Origin: Armatimonadota bacterium
Lineage (GTDB): Bacteria > Armatimonadota > Fimbriimonadia > Fimbriimonadales > Fimbriimonadaceae
Length of the DNA: 64,000 nt
Assembly (NCBI GenBank): GCA_018268355.1
Contig: JAFDWR010000003.1
Coordinates: forward strand, 1-64,000
Reading direction: 5' to 3'
The notes under the pieces are model-generated. The model saw only the letters and a list, made by a program, of their open reading frames with translations, did no database searches and was not told where the DNA came from. A program made the position numbers and the translations under genes. This document shows, piece by piece, positions 26,446 through 37,173 of this stretch; positions within the stretch are counted from its first letter, which is position 1, and each line of letters begins with the position of its first letter.

Positions 26446-27315
26446 TTAGTCAGCCGGAGCGATGACGACGCGTCGATTCGGCTCTTCGCCTTCGCTGTAG
26501 GTGGCGACGCCGGCATAGCCCATGAGCGCCTTGTGGACGATGCGTCGATCAAACGCGGGCATCGCCTCAAGAACGGCTTCATCGCCTCGCTTGATGACCT
26601 CATCGGCCACGCGCTGGGCGTGCTGGGTGAGCTTGTCCTCGCGGCGGCGGCGGAAGTCGTTGCCGTCCAGGGTCGCACGGACGCCGTTGGCGATCTTGCG
26701 GCTGGCCGAGATGTTGAGAACGTATTGCAGCGAGTTCAGGACTTCGCCGTGCTTTCCGACGAGGTAGGCCACGTCCTTGCCATCGAGCTTGATGTTGACG
26801 TAGCGACCGCTGATCTCGGAGACCTCAGCGTTGACCTGGAGCTTGCCTGCGTCGAGCATTCCCTTGAGGAGGCCAAGCAGGGCCTCGCCATCGGCGGCAG
26901 AAGCGACGACATCGGGAGCGCCCTCTTCACCCTCTTCGCTCTTGGCGGCGGGGGCAGGAGCGTCAGCAGCCTTCTTTCCGCGGCCCGATCGAGCCTTCTT
27001 CGGCTCTTCAGCGGCAGCGACGGCCTCAACCACGGCCTCAACCACGGGAGCGGCTTCTTCGGCCGGCTCTTCGACCTTGGCCTTGGCGGCGGGCTTGGCA
27101 GCCTTGGTCGCCTTGGGCTTGGCGGCCGGCTTTTCAGCGGCAACCGCCGAGGCCATGACTTCGGCGCGAACGCGCACCGAACTCTTGCCAAAAAGGCCCT
27201 TGACTTGCTCAAGGACGGTGATCTCGATTTCAGACTCGCTCACCGACAGCTTGGCTGCGGCTTGGGTCTTTGCTTCTTCGACGGACTTGGCCGTCAGTTC
27301 AAGGACTTGACTCAT
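26446..27315 (-). CDS. khpB: Jag/KhpB-type RNA-binding protein (Jag-N, KH and R3H domains)
   Basis: A 289-residue protein. Residues 1-55 form the Jag-N domain (SVEEAKTQAAAKLSVSESEI, GLFGKSSVRV), then a long Ala/Lys/Pro-rich linker (about 60-145). A KH domain follows with the GKHG loop, and a C-terminal R3H-like domain ends with NRRVVIAPAD. KhpB binds small RNAs and mRNAs and affects cell-wall growth in Gram-positive bacteria. I choose the ATG at 27315; a GTG three codons earlier is less likely. It follows yidC, the usual order. Confidence 0.92.
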   Translation of the reverse strand: MSQVLELTAKSVEEAKTQAAAKLSVSESEIEITVLEQVKGLFGKSSVRVRAEVMASAVAAEKPAAKPKATKAAKPAAKAKVEEPAEEAAPVVEAVVEAVAAAEEPKKARSGRGKKAADAPAPAAKSEEGEEGAPDVVASAADGEALLGLLKGMLDAGKLQVNAEVSEISGRYVNIKLDGKDVAYLVGKHGEVLNSLQYVLNISASRKIANGVRATLDGNDFRRRREDKLTQHAQRVADEVIKRGDEAVLEAMPAFDRRIVHKALMGYAGVATYSEGEEPNRRVVIAPAD

Positions 27316-27382
27316 AGATCTCACTCAAAACGTTGGGGATAAGGGCGGAAGGTCGGTATGGGGTTGCCCAGGCAAGTTATAC

Positions 27383-28903
27383 CTATTGCGGCCTCTTCTT
27401 CGGCTTTCTAGGTTCGTTGTCCTTTGATCCGCTGCCCGGGTTAGGGCCCTTCGGCTTGCCGTTCGGTCGAATCGCCGAGCTCATGCCGCCATCCTTGCCC
27501 TCGCCGCCATCTTCGGGCTTGTCGCCCTTCAGTTCGCGAACCCTTTTCTCCTGAAGCTCCTGGGCCTCTTCAAACTTCTTGGCCATGCGGTCCATGAAGG
27601 TCTCCTTGCGAGTCACGCTGCCCGGGATCACACCACCACCGGCGGCGTTCACCTTCACGAGCGGCGGAGCCGGCATTCGATAGGCGCGGAGGCTTTGGAG
27701 GGTGGCGAAGATGTTCGTGAACGTCCAGTAAAGGACGAACGCACCCGGCACCGGGAAGAAGTTGAAGAACATGAAGACGGTGAACAAAACGCCCATGCCC
27801 ACGCCGATTCCCTTCTGGGTTTTGGCTTGGCTGGGGTCGCTCACCGGCATCAGCAAGGTCGACGTGATCATCGTGATGCCATAGAGGGCAATCATGATGT
27901 TGTCCTTGCCACCGAGGTTCTCGGCGAAGAAACTCGAGGCCGCATGGGCCGAAGGGTTCATCCAAAGGAATGTGCCCTTGGTGAACTCAAACTGGTAGGC
28001 CAGCATGCACTGGTAAACGATCAAGAAGAGGGGCATCTGGATCGCCATTGGCGCACAACCGGCAAGAGGATTGATGCCGTACTCCTTGTACAGCTCCATC
28101 GTCTTCATGTTCAGCGCCTGGGGATCGGTGACCTGCTTGGTCTTCTTGTCCGTGTACTGGGCCTTGATCTCTTGGATCATCGGCTGAAGCTGTTGCATCT
28201 GGCGCGACCACATCAGCTGTCGCTGGGTGAATTTGTAGATGATCGCGCGAACGAGGACAGCAAGCAGAAGCGTTGCGAATGCGTAGCTGAAGCCCGGCGA
28301 GCGACCCGTCATTCCGACCAAGAAGTCGATGACGTAGTAGCCAGGAATGAACCCGAGGACGGTGTTCGTCTTCGAGTTCGCCATGAGCTGGGTCTTCACC
28401 TTGTCGTAAAGGCCTTCAAGGGTCCACGACTTCCAGCCATATAGCTTGTTCGCGCTCACGTCAGCGACGTCGAACGACTCCGTCCAGAGCGGCTTGCCCT
28501 CGTACTTCTCCTTGAGCGACTTCACCTTGTTATAGGCAAGTTGTAGGAGGTTGTGGTCCGAACCTTCGCCTCGGTTGAGTCGCAAGATCGACGCCTTCAG
28601 CTGGGCATCGATGTGGAGGATTTCGGCGTGGAGAAGGGCCTTTTCCTTCTGCTCGGGGGTGATGATCTGCTTCTTCTGCTCTTCTTCCAGCTTCTGGGTG
28701 AGGCCGCCGATGGTGCTCATCATCGTCATCTCACGGATGTTCGCGTTATCGTCGCGAATCACGTTCATGAGCTCGGTCGAGGTCTTCCCGACGTTGGCGT
28801 TGTTCTGGTTGGGCCGCTGAAAAACGAGGACGAGGCCGAGCCAGATCACGGTCGTGATCAGGATGGTTTGCAGGAAGTTGCCGCGTGGGCGTGCTTGACT
28901 CAT
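27383..28903 (-). CDS. yidC: Membrane protein insertase YidC/Oxa1
   Basis: A 506-residue insertase that places proteins into the cytoplasmic membrane with or without the Sec translocon. It has an N-terminal membrane helix, a periplasmic stretch shorter than in proteobacteria, and the Oxa1 core starting at AFATLLLAVLVRAIIYKFTQRQLMWSRQMQQLQPM, read here as family blocks with the conserved QPMIQEIKAQY. The hydrophilic groove Arg lies in LLAVLVRAI. The C-terminal tail is very long and Lys/Gly-rich. The start ATG at 28903 gives MSQARPRG; an upstream GTG would add 18 residues. It is 13 bases after yidD. Confidence 0.94.
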   Translation of the reverse strand: MSQARPRGNFLQTILITTVIWLGLVLVFQRPNQNNANVGKTSTELMNVIRDDNANIREMTMMSTIGGLTQKLEEEQKKQIITPEQKEKALLHAEILHIDAQLKASILRLNRGEGSDHNLLQLAYNKVKSLKEKYEGKPLWTESFDVADVSANKLYGWKSWTLEGLYDKVKTQLMANSKTNTVLGFIPGYYVIDFLVGMTGRSPGFSYAFATLLLAVLVRAIIYKFTQRQLMWSRQMQQLQPMIQEIKAQYTDKKTKQVTDPQALNMKTMELYKEYGINPLAGCAPMAIQMPLFLIVYQCMLAYQFEFTKGTFLWMNPSAHAASSFFAENLGGKDNIMIALYGITMITSTLLMPVSDPSQAKTQKGIGVGMGVLFTVFMFFNFFPVPGAFVLYWTFTNIFATLQSLRAYRMPAPPLVKVNAAGGGVIPGSVTRKETFMDRMAKKFEEAQELQEKRVRELKGDKPEDGGEGKDGGMSSAIRPNGKPKGPNPGSGSKDNEPRKPKKRPQ

Positions 28904-28916
28904 AGCGTTGGTTTGG

Positions 28917-29126
28917 CTAGGGGACGGGGTCGTGACCGCCGGGATGCCACGGCCCACAGCGGAGAATTCGTTTGAGCCCGAGCCACGAGCCTTTGATCAG
29001 GCCGTATTTTTCGATGGCTTCGAGGGTGTATTGCGAGCATGTTGGTGTGAAGCGGCAAGTCGCGGGGCGAAAGCGCGACGTCTTCTGATACAGCCTGATC
29101 AGTGCGACTCCGATTTTTCTCCCCAT
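28917..29126 (-). CDS. yidD: Membrane protein insertion efficiency factor YidD
   Basis: A 69-residue protein with the whole family pattern: [12 protein letters not shown], then [17 protein letters not shown] with the conserved Cys and Tyr, and [15 protein letters not shown]. It helps YidC insert membrane proteins. It overlaps the end of rnpA by 28 bases, which is common for this cluster. Confidence 0.95.
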   Translation of the reverse strand: MGRKIGVALIRLYQKTSRFRPATCRFTPTCSQYTLEAIEKYGLIKGSWLGLKRILRCGPWHPGGHDPVP

Positions 29127-29422
29127 CGATCTTGCATGGCTCTCAGTCCGCGGCGAAGGTCTTGTTTGAGCACTTCAAAGGCTTCACGGTCGGCTCTCGG
29201 ACCTACGGAAATCACCAGGTCGAGGTTGCAAAGCTCAGGAATGAGGTCTCGGACAATCTCACGGACCCTCCGCTTGGACAAGTTCCTCCAGGCGTGGGGT
29301 CCGATTTTCTTCGTGGTGGCAATGCCTACCTGTCCCGTTCCCTCTAGCGCGCGAACCGTGTAAAACGTCGATCGCTCGATGAGGCCGCGTTGATAGACTT
29401 CTTCGAAGCGGCTCTTGGTCAG
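29099..29422 (-). CDS. rnpA: Ribonuclease P protein component; start codon unclear
   Basis: The protein partner of the RNase P ribozyme, needed for tRNA 5' maturation. Visible family features are [14 protein letters not shown] at the N-terminus, the [10 protein letters not shown] strand and the signature [10 protein letters not shown]. The only ATG/GTG/TTG codon in frame is a TTG at 29281 inside the RN-x-x-KR-x-x-RE motif, too late to be real. I place a CTG start at 29422, just after the rpmH stop (107 residues). The frame is open further upstream through almost the whole of rpmH, to a TGA overlapping the rpmH ATG, so an N-terminally extended form from another non-AUG codon is possible, as reported for Thermus. 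The protein identity is sure; the start is not. Confidence 0.85.
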   Translation of the reverse strand: MTKSRFEEVYQRGLIERSTFYTVRALEGTGQVGIATTKKIGPHAWRNLSKRRVREIVRDLIPELCNLDLVISVGPRADREAFEVLKQDLRRGLRAMQDRWGEKSESH

Positions 29423-29423
29423 G

Positions 29424-29558
29424 TTACGCCGCCAGCCGAGCTCGGCCCTTTGCGCGTCGTCGCTTGAGGACGTTTTGGCCGTCCGTGGTTCGCATACGCA
29501 CTCGAAAGCCGTGCGTCTTGTGGCGCTTCCGGTTATTCGGTTGGAAAGTTCGTTTCAT
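29424..29558 (-). CDS. rpmH: 50S ribosomal protein L34
   Basis: A 44-residue, very basic ribosomal protein: [20 protein letters not shown], then [18 protein letters not shown] and LAA. It is the classical L34 sequence and length. It leads the rpmH-rnpA-yidD-yidC-khpB cluster. DnaA or an origin often lies beyond rpmH, but here a divergent unrelated gene starts 59 bases away and I see no DnaA box. Confidence 0.96.
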   Translation of the reverse strand: MKRTFQPNNRKRHKTHGFRVRMRTTDGQNVLKRRRAKGRARLAA

Positions 29559-29617
29559 CGTTCTGGTCCCGAAACAAAGAAGATACCCGATGCTTTTCGG
29601 TCGGTAACATCCTTTCT

Positions 29618-30280
29618 GTGCGAGAAGTTCGTCCTTTTCTTTTCCTGACCTGCCTTGGAGCCTCGACTTTTGCCTTCGCTGCGCCCAAGGCGGTGCTGTT
29701 CACACGGCACGCGGAGACGGTCGCCAACGCGACGGGAAAGTACAACCGCACGACCCTCAACCAGATTTCAGAGCGGGGCAAGGCCCAAATCGCGCGGCTG
29801 ACGAAGTCGCTTATGGGCTGGAAGTTCGACCGGATCGTGGTCAGCCCCTCCGAGCGCGCGCTGCGCACCATCGCGCCCTACCTTCGCGCCACCCGCCAGA
29901 AGGCCGAGATCTGGCCCGAACTTTATGAGTGCTGCGATGGTAATTCGCGAAAGATAAAGGGCCCGACCTCGAAGACCCTCCGCCCAGGGGCGAAGTTCGT
30001 CGTCCCTGCCGACCTGCGCGATCTCTTCGTTGTCCAGCCAGGTTCGGATCGGCTGTTCAATGTCCCGAGCTATGAGGATGGATTGATGCAGGTTCGTGCT
30101 GCGGCGGCCAAGGTCAAGACCGACAATTCGGCTCGCCTTCTCGTGGTCGGCCACTCGCTCCACGGCGGACGAATGATCGAAGTTCTCCTCGGCTCTGCGC
30201 CGAAGGGCAAGCTCAAGCCGGAGAACGCGACCCCGATCTTGCTGAAAACCGCAGGCCGGGCTTATGCTCGCGTGAAATGA
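29618..30280 (+). CDS. Exported histidine phosphatase family protein
   Basis: A 220-residue branch-2-like phosphatase relative with a signal peptide ([19 protein letters not shown]). The phosphoryl-accepting His lies in [10 protein letters not shown] and the second His in [25 protein letters not shown] matches the substrate-pocket Arg region. GTG start. The substrate is unknown; export suggests an envelope role. It overlaps the DinB-like gene by ATGA. Confidence 0.85.
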   Translation: MREVRPFLFLTCLGASTFAFAAPKAVLFTRHAETVANATGKYNRTTLNQISERGKAQIARLTKSLMGWKFDRIVVSPSERALRTIAPYLRATRQKAEIWPELYECCDGNSRKIKGPTSKTLRPGAKFVVPADLRDLFVVQPGSDRLFNVPSYEDGLMQVRAAAAKVKTDNSARLLVVGHSLHGGRMIEVLLGSAPKGKLKPENATPILLKTAGRAYARVK

Positions 30281-30729
30281 AAGAGATCATCGAAGCCTGG
30301 CAAATCCACAACCGGATTCATCTCTACTTGCTCGACGCGATCCCCGAGGAGCACCTTGCGATTAAGGTGGAGAAGGCCAAGGCGGTCGGCGATCAGTTTG
30401 CCCATGTTCACAACGTTCGGCTGATGTGGATCAAGGTCGCCGCGCCGGACCTCCTCGAGTCGCAGACCAAGATTGAAGGCAAAATCGACCGCGAAGGCCT
30501 CAAGCAACGCCTGACCGAGTCCAGCGTGGCAATCGAGGAGATCTTCTGCCGAGCAGGGAGCCCCGATGGCAAAGTCAAAGGTTTCAAGCCGCACGCTGCC
30601 GCCTATCTAGGCTATCTCGTGGCCCACGAATCGTTTCACCGCGCTCATGCGGAGCTCGCCTTGCGCCAGGCTGGACAGCCGCTGAGCGACAAGGTGAGCT
30701 ACGGAACGTGGGAATGGGGCGTCCGCTGA
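30277..30729 (+). CDS. DinB-like four-helix protein
   Basis: A 150-residue helical protein of the DinB/YfiT-like superfamily. The family's metal-binding His residues appear as FAHVHNVRLMWIK early and HESFHRAHAELALRQ late. Members are usually metal-binding thiol transferases or of unknown role. It is translationally coupled to the exported phosphatase. Confidence 0.82.
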   Translation: MKEIIEAWQIHNRIHLYLLDAIPEEHLAIKVEKAKAVGDQFAHVHNVRLMWIKVAAPDLLESQTKIEGKIDREGLKQRLTESSVAIEEIFCRAGSPDGKVKGFKPHAAAYLGYLVAHESFHRAHAELALRQAGQPLSDKVSYGTWEWGVR

Positions 30730-30773
30730 CCGCCTAGGGTCGGTAAAATGGCCCGTACTTCACGAGGCCATCG

Positions 30774-32792
<2,019 letters not shown>

Positions 32793-32814
32793 AGGAGTTG
32801 TGCCAAACTAAGCT

Positions 32815-33063
32815 GTGCCATACGTTGTGACCGACCCGTGCATCGGGGTGAAAGACAAGTCCTGCATGACCGTTTGCCCGGTCGACTGCATCTATGAAAT
32901 CGACGAGATGGTCGTGATCCATCCCGACCAGTGCATCGACTGCGGCCTTTGCGAGCCAGAGTGCCCGGTGAGCGCGATCTTTGTGGACACCGACGTGCCC
33001 GCGAACTGGCGCAACTTCATCGAGAAGAACGCGACCGAAGCGCGCCGCGTCGCCGGCGAATAA
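32815..33063 (+). CDS. fdxA: Seven-iron ferredoxin
   Basis: An 82-residue electron carrier. Cysteines at 9, 17 and 50 fit a [3Fe-4S] cluster, and those at 21, 40, 43 and 46 fit a [4Fe-4S] cluster, as in Azotobacter-type FdI; the residue that completes a second [4Fe-4S] cluster is Val12. It is shorter than Azotobacter FdI, lacking the C-terminal extension. GTG start. It ends at a clear terminator. Confidence 0.92.
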   Translation: MPYVVTDPCIGVKDKSCMTVCPVDCIYEIDEMVVIHPDQCIDCGLCEPECPVSAIFVDTDVPANWRNFIEKNATEARRVAGE

Positions 33064-33077
33064 CCTCCGCCAAAAGC

Positions 33078-33115
33078 AAAGCAGCGAGCCCTGAAGAAGG
33101 ACTCGCTGCTTTTTT
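33078..33115 (+). terminator. Intrinsic terminator after ferredoxin
   Basis: The stem AAAGCAGCGAG (33078-33088) pairs with CTCGCTGCTTT (33102-33112), followed by a T-run to 33115. Very strong. Confidence 0.93.
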
Positions 33116-33135
33116 GTGCCTCGATCGGGCCGAAG

Positions 33136-33729
33136 TTAGGCCGCGTCGGAGAGCTGCTCGATCTCGTTGCGATTGAGCGAATACGTCGAAAGGAACTGGA
33201 CGCCACTGCGATAGATTCCGTCGCAGAAGGGCTCGGGCACCGAGTAGCGCACCTTGCCGCGCATCACCTTCTCCAGGTTTCCGCGACCCATCGTCACCTC
33301 GATCATGGTGCCGGGGGCATAGGAAACGCCGGTGTGGATCGCCATGCCCTCGTTCGAGAGGTCGACGACGTCAGCAATGACCTGACCATGGGTGTCCTTG
33401 ACGCGAGCCGTGAGGTCGGTCATGACAAATCGGGGCGGGTGCGGTGCCTGGACGAGCCTCGGCTGGACCGAAGCCTTGCACTCAAGGCGGGTTCCACCCT
33501 GACCATAGCTCGACTCGCTCTGAACCTGGGCCGTAAAGACCGCAGCCTCATCGCCCTCAAGCAGGACCATCACCTTTTCACCGAGAAGACGAGGTGCACC
33601 GGGTTGGGTTCGAAGCGTGATCTGGTCACCTTCCCAATACTCGACCCAGCAACCACCTAGCCAGGGTTCGCTGAGACGTTGAACACGTCCACGGACGCGT
33701 CGAAACTTTTGCGCGTCAAAATCTCCCAT
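33136..33729 (-). CDS. PilZ-domain protein
   Basis: A 197-residue protein with a YcgR-N-like beta domain and a C-terminal PilZ domain. The D-x-S-x-x-G element is DLSNEGMAIHTG. The upstream R-x-x-x-R is incomplete (only RFVM is seen), so c-di-GMP binding is likely weakened or lost. No membrane segment. Single gene between the ferredoxin terminator and a divergent regulator. Confidence 0.85.
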   Translation of the reverse strand: MGDFDAQKFRRVRGRVQRLSEPWLGGCWVEYWEGDQITLRTQPGAPRLLGEKVMVLLEGDEAAVFTAQVQSESSYGQGGTRLECKASVQPRLVQAPHPPRFVMTDLTARVKDTHGQVIADVVDLSNEGMAIHTGVSYAPGTMIEVTMGRGNLEKVMRGKVRYSVPEPFCDGIYRSGVQFLSTYSLNRNEIEQLSDAA

Positions 33730-33799
33730 ATGGGTTTTTGTCGGAAGGTTTTCTGACCGGCGTTAGGGGACCCTCAGATAAACTGACCACAACCTAGCC

Positions 33800-34360
33800 A
33801 TGGCCGACGAGGCTTTTCCCCGCATATCCGACACTCCAATGGAGCAAGCCCAGGATCAGTTCATCCTGGAGTGGGGCCGCATGAGTTCAAGTTGGGGAAT
33901 CAACCGGACGATGGCGCAGATCCACGCGCTGCTCTATGTCTCGCCGGGACCGCTGACGGTGAACGAGATCATGTCGCGGTTGCACGTTTCGCGCGGCAAT
34001 GCAAGCATGAACCTGCGCGAGCTGATGGAGTGGGGGCTCGTACGCCGGTTCCGACGGCCCGGCGACCGAAAGGACACCTACATCAGCGAGTCGGACCCTT
34101 ATCAGATGTTTGTCCGCGTTGTCCGCGAGCGCAAGCGGCGCGAGCTGGACCCCACCGCAGGTGTTCTTCGCGAGTGCCTCTCACGGTTGCCGGAACAGCC
34201 TTCCTCATCGGGCGAGGAGACGGTGAGGAACCGACTTTCTGCGCTGCTCGAGGTCTTTGACCTCGTGGATGCCGCGTTCAAGCAGATCTTCGCTAGCGAT
34301 GAGAGCGTCAGCCACTTCCGCGACGTGCTCAGCTCCGACGCGTCGGCGGAGAAAAGCTGA
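33800..34360 (+). CDS. GbsR/MarR-type transcriptional regulator
   Basis: A 186-residue winged-helix protein of the GbsR family: an N-terminal helix (FILEWGRMSSSWGINRT), then LTVNEIMSRLHVSRGNASMNLREL as the helix-turn-helix and the wing GLVRRFRRPGDRKDTYIS. GbsR proteins respond to choline or glycine betaine in Bacillus; no such genes are near here. Its 3' end overlaps the convergent LolA-like gene by 32 bases. Confidence 0.9.
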   Translation: MADEAFPRISDTPMEQAQDQFILEWGRMSSSWGINRTMAQIHALLYVSPGPLTVNEIMSRLHVSRGNASMNLRELMEWGLVRRFRRPGDRKDTYISESDPYQMFVRVVRERKRRELDPTAGVLRECLSRLPEQPSSSGEETVRNRLSALLEVFDLVDAAFKQIFASDESVSHFRDVLSSDASAEKS

Positions 34361-34997
34361 GCTTGTCGTCGGTGAGCTTCGGATTCAGTTGCGGCTGATA
34401 GGTGATCTCGGTTTCTTCGACAACCTCGTCATCGACGCCGTCCACCGCGCGCATCTTCACGACGAGCATCGAGCGTGGGTCCACCCAGATCAGGACTCCA
34501 ATCTGGCCATAGCTACCCTGGACGCACTTGCAGAGCGTCCCGCCAACCTTTTCGTCAAGGAGGAAGTTGGGAAAGCCGAGCTTGGTGAGCCGAGGTACCT
34601 GCTCGTCTTCGGGAGCTTGCAGCAGGCGGAAAATCGGCGTGGCGGCACCGAGAGCGGTCGCGTCGGCGTCGTTCAAAAGCTCGTCGAGGGCCCCTTCCGC
34701 CACGTCCGACGTCAACGACCAGTAGCGCTTCCCCTTTTCGCCCTTCCCCCAAACGACCAAGAGGTCAGGATTTTCCCGCTGGGTCTGGACGGTTCGATAC
34801 TCAAACCGGAAGCCGCGGTCCTTGGCCCAAAGCGTGCGGAACGTCTTCTTGCCCTTGTATTCGCCCACCCGCTGCACCACGGTGCCGGTATCGGCATAAG
34901 ACGTCATGTTCGAATAGGTCTCCTGAACCCTTGCAAGGAACGCGTTCACGTCCTCCTGGGGCCTCAAGATCGACAGAGCAAGTAGGCTGGTGAACAT
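34329..34997 (-). CDS. LolA/LppX-like lipoprotein-binding fold protein
   Basis: A 222-residue protein with a short hydrophobic start (FTSLLALSIL) and an unclosed beta-barrel pattern. Its first helix is DVNAFLARVQETYSNMTSYADTG, the typical LolA/YceB opening, then FRFEYRTVQ and LLVVWGKG strands. The start is the ATG at 34997; a longer frame runs through the HIT gene and is an artefact. It probably follows HIT in one transcript (four bases apart). Confidence 0.75.
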   Translation of the reverse strand: MFTSLLALSILRPQEDVNAFLARVQETYSNMTSYADTGTVVQRVGEYKGKKTFRTLWAKDRGFRFEYRTVQTQRENPDLLVVWGKGEKGKRYWSLTSDVAEGALDELLNDADATALGAATPIFRLLQAPEDEQVPRLTKLGFPNFLLDEKVGGTLCKCVQGSYGQIGVLIWVDPRSMLVVKMRAVDGVDDEVVEETEITYQPQLNPKLTDDKLSFSPPTRRS

Positions 34998-35001
34998 CAG
35001 G

Positions 35002-35334
35002 CTATCCGGGGGGCCAAGCGAGGTCTCGTCCGCCGAGCAGGTGCATGTGAAGGTGGGGCACGGTCTGTCCGGCCGCTTCGCCTTGATTGATAACGAGCCG
35101 GTAGCCATCGCCGAGGCCTTCTGCCTCCGCGATCTTTCGCGCCGCATTCAGAAGGTGCTGATGGTCGCCCGAATCGGGCAGCGCGGCCACTCCGGTGACC
35201 TCTTCGCGCGGGACGATGAGGATGTGGACCGGGGCCACCGGGGCAATGTCTCGAAAAGCCACGACGTGGTCGTCCTCATAGACGATGTCGGCGGGGATTT
35301 CGCGCTGAATGATCTTGGTGAACAGACTAGCCAT
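35002..35334 (-). CDS. HIT-family nucleotide-binding protein
   Basis: A 110-residue histidine-triad protein: FTKIIQREIPADIVYED at the start and the catalytic QTVPHLHMHLLGG triad at the end. Predicted to hydrolyse nucleoside phosphoramidates (Hint type). The start is the ATG at 35334; longer frames are spurious. It runs on into the LolA-like gene. Confidence 0.93.
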   Translation of the reverse strand: MASLFTKIIQREIPADIVYEDDHVVAFRDIAPVAPVHILIVPREEVTGVAALPDSGDHQHLLNAARKIAEAEGLGDGYRLVINQGEAAGQTVPHLHMHLLGGRDLAWPPG

Positions 35335-35352
35335 GGCGAATGAGGGGACCTG

Positions 35353-35395
35353 ACAAATAAAGGCGGGCCCAAACCTGAATACGGCTCGGACCCGC
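35353..35395 (-). terminator. Intrinsic terminator
   Basis: The RNA of the minus strand forms a 13-pair stem with three G-U pairs (GCGGGTCCGAGCC with GGTTTGGGCCCGC), followed by CTTTATTTG. It ends the saccharopine-dehydrogenase-like transcript. Confidence 0.8.
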
Positions 35396-35402
35396 GAATT
35401 GG

Positions 35403-36581
35403 TTACTTTGCGCTTGCGATTGCGCGAGTTTGAGAGTGGAGTTCGACGCCGCGGCGCTGAATTTCTTCGCAGAACTTCGTGCCCGTCATCGCATTCTCGT
35501 AGCGGATCGCGCCGGCCGGCATGCCGCCGTTGGCGATTTCGATCGCATAGATCGCCATCGAGAAGCCGGTGAGTCGCTCCATCGAGGTGAAGCCGGTCTC
35601 TTCGCACTGCTTGTCGAAGATGTCAATCTGGATTTCGAGCTGCTGACCGTCGCGCTTGCCGACGCCTCGGGCGCGGACGGCGCACATGTCGAGGTCAACG
35701 AACTTGGCGAGCTCAGGGCCAAAGACGGCGTTGAACACATCCTTCGGACGAACTTCGACGTTGCCCACCTTGACGAGGTCCTCGCGCCAGAGGCCGAAGT
35801 CCTTGTAAAGTCGCATCCGCTCGCAGTGACCCGGGAATCGGATCGTCTTATACTCGTAGTTCGGAACGCGATCCTTCAGGGTGTACGGGGCGGTCGAGGT
35901 TCCGCCGGAGGTGACGAACGCTTCCATCGTGCCGAGCTGAGCGATTTCAAGGGTCTCGACTTCGGTAAGGGTTTCCACCAGCTTGATCTCGCCGTCGCGG
36001 ACGACGACCGCCTGGTAGTCGTATTCGGTGACGAGGCCTTCGACGTTAAAGGTGAGCTTGTAGTTGAACGGAGGCTTGGGGTTTTGCGGAAGAACGCCGC
36101 AGTACAGCTTCACGAAGTCGACCGTATCAAGGTGCTCGATGATGTACATGCCGAGCGAGTTCACGAGACCAGGAGCAAGTCCCGTGTCGGGCACGAGGGT
36201 CACCCCTGCTGCCTTGGCATCCTCGTCCATCTCGAGGGTCTCGAGCGTGATGTCCGTGTTTCCACCGAGGTCGACCATGCTGGTCTTCGTCTTGATCGCG
36301 ACCTTGGCGATGCGCGGGTGCATCCAGTAGGGAACGCAGCTCAGGAGCACGTCCTTGTCGGCAAGAAAAGCAGCAAGGTTGTCGTCGTCAAGGGCGTTGA
36401 CCTGCGCCGGGTGGCAGATCGAACGACCGACGAGAAGATTGACGCGCTCACAGGCCTTCTGAGCCTGTTCGAGGCTCACGTCGCCAAGGGTGATTGAGTG
36501 CGCATCGGCAAATTTAGCCAGATCGTAGGCGGCGGCGGTGCCTTGCATGCCCGCGCCAAGAATTGCAAAGTTTTTGTTCAT
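35403..36581 (-). CDS. Saccharopine dehydrogenase-family oxidoreductase
   Basis: A 392-residue NAD(P)-binding protein. The dinucleotide loop is ILGAGMQGTAAAYDLA, followed by VDLGGNTDITLE and DTGLAPGLVNSLGMYII, and the second domain has GGTSTAPYTL and RFPGHCERMRLYKDFGL. This is the layout of lysine 6-dehydrogenase / LYS9-like enzymes; the exact substrate cannot be named. Single gene with its own terminator. Confidence 0.88.
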   Translation of the reverse strand: MNKNFAILGAGMQGTAAAYDLAKFADAHSITLGDVSLEQAQKACERVNLLVGRSICHPAQVNALDDDNLAAFLADKDVLLSCVPYWMHPRIAKVAIKTKTSMVDLGGNTDITLETLEMDEDAKAAGVTLVPDTGLAPGLVNSLGMYIIEHLDTVDFVKLYCGVLPQNPKPPFNYKLTFNVEGLVTEYDYQAVVVRDGEIKLVETLTEVETLEIAQLGTMEAFVTSGGTSTAPYTLKDRVPNYEYKTIRFPGHCERMRLYKDFGLWREDLVKVGNVEVRPKDVFNAVFGPELAKFVDLDMCAVRARGVGKRDGQQLEIQIDIFDKQCEETGFTSMERLTGFSMAIYAIEIANGGMPAGAIRYENAMTGTKFCEEIQRRGVELHSQTRAIASAK

Positions 36582-36687
36582 CGAAGCTCCTTATCCAAAG
36601 AAATGGGGTACGCCGTTGTCCGGCTTCGGTGGAAGTCATGATTGTACCTTTCGGCGTTCGCGTTGCTGATCGTGCTACCCTGAAAGA

Positions 36688-37173
36688 GTGATCCTGACCG
36701 TCCCTTTTGAGGAGTTTGCCGAGACCGTTCGGCGCAACTGCGGCACGTCGGACGTCTACGTTTCCAGCAGTGGACGCTATGCCGTGGCGAGTGCGTCGGG
36801 CAAGGGAGTGGTCGTCGCCACCCGCGTGAAGGGCACGGTCGCTCTGGCCCGCGAGAAGCTGGCCGAACAAGGCCTTGCGGTGTTCCATGGCACCTGGCTC
36901 GCCCAAGGTCCCGAGACGATGTCCACCGAGCCGCTCAGCTTTGCCGGCGTCGCCTATCGCAGCGCGGATGAGCGTCCCGGCCTTTGGCTCGATGTCTATG
37001 AGGGCTCGATCGCGGAGATTGATGTCCTTCGCCGCATGTACGACGAGTTTTGCGAGACGGGCGACCTATCCGAGGACCTCTCGTTTGACGAGTTCATTCG
37101 ACGCGCAAACGCGAACGTCGTGATCCTGACGCCGGACGACATCCAGCGTCACATCATGAATAAGCGCCGTTAA
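36688..37173 (+). CDS. Protein of unknown function, 161 residues
   Basis: A soluble acidic protein with a GTG start, no signal and no membrane segment. The N-terminal half is beta-rich (YVSSSGRYAVASASGKGVVVATRV, read as strands) and the C-terminal half helical (DVLRRMYDEF, SFDEFIRRAN). Family unknown to me. A TGC-TACCCT element at 36673-36681 ends six bases before the GTG. Its stop overlaps the convergent cysS stop by four bases. Confidence 0.75.
   Translation: MILTVPFEEFAETVRRNCGTSDVYVSSSGRYAVASASGKGVVVATRVKGTVALAREKLAEQGLAVFHGTWLAQGPETMSTEPLSFAGVAYRSADERPGLWLDVYEGSIAEIDVLRRMYDEFCETGDLSEDLSFDEFIRRANANVVILTPDDIQRHIMNKRR

Noticed and set aside
29099-29281. A 60-codon rnpA starting at TTG 29281
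   Set aside because: This start lies inside the conserved RN-x-x-KR-x-x-RE motif and would delete the N-terminal helix and central sheet strands that the upstream frame clearly encodes.
29559-29617. Replication origin next to rpmH
   Set aside because: The 59-base gap has no DnaA-box-like sequence or AT-rich unwinding stretch, and no dnaA or dnaN gene is present.
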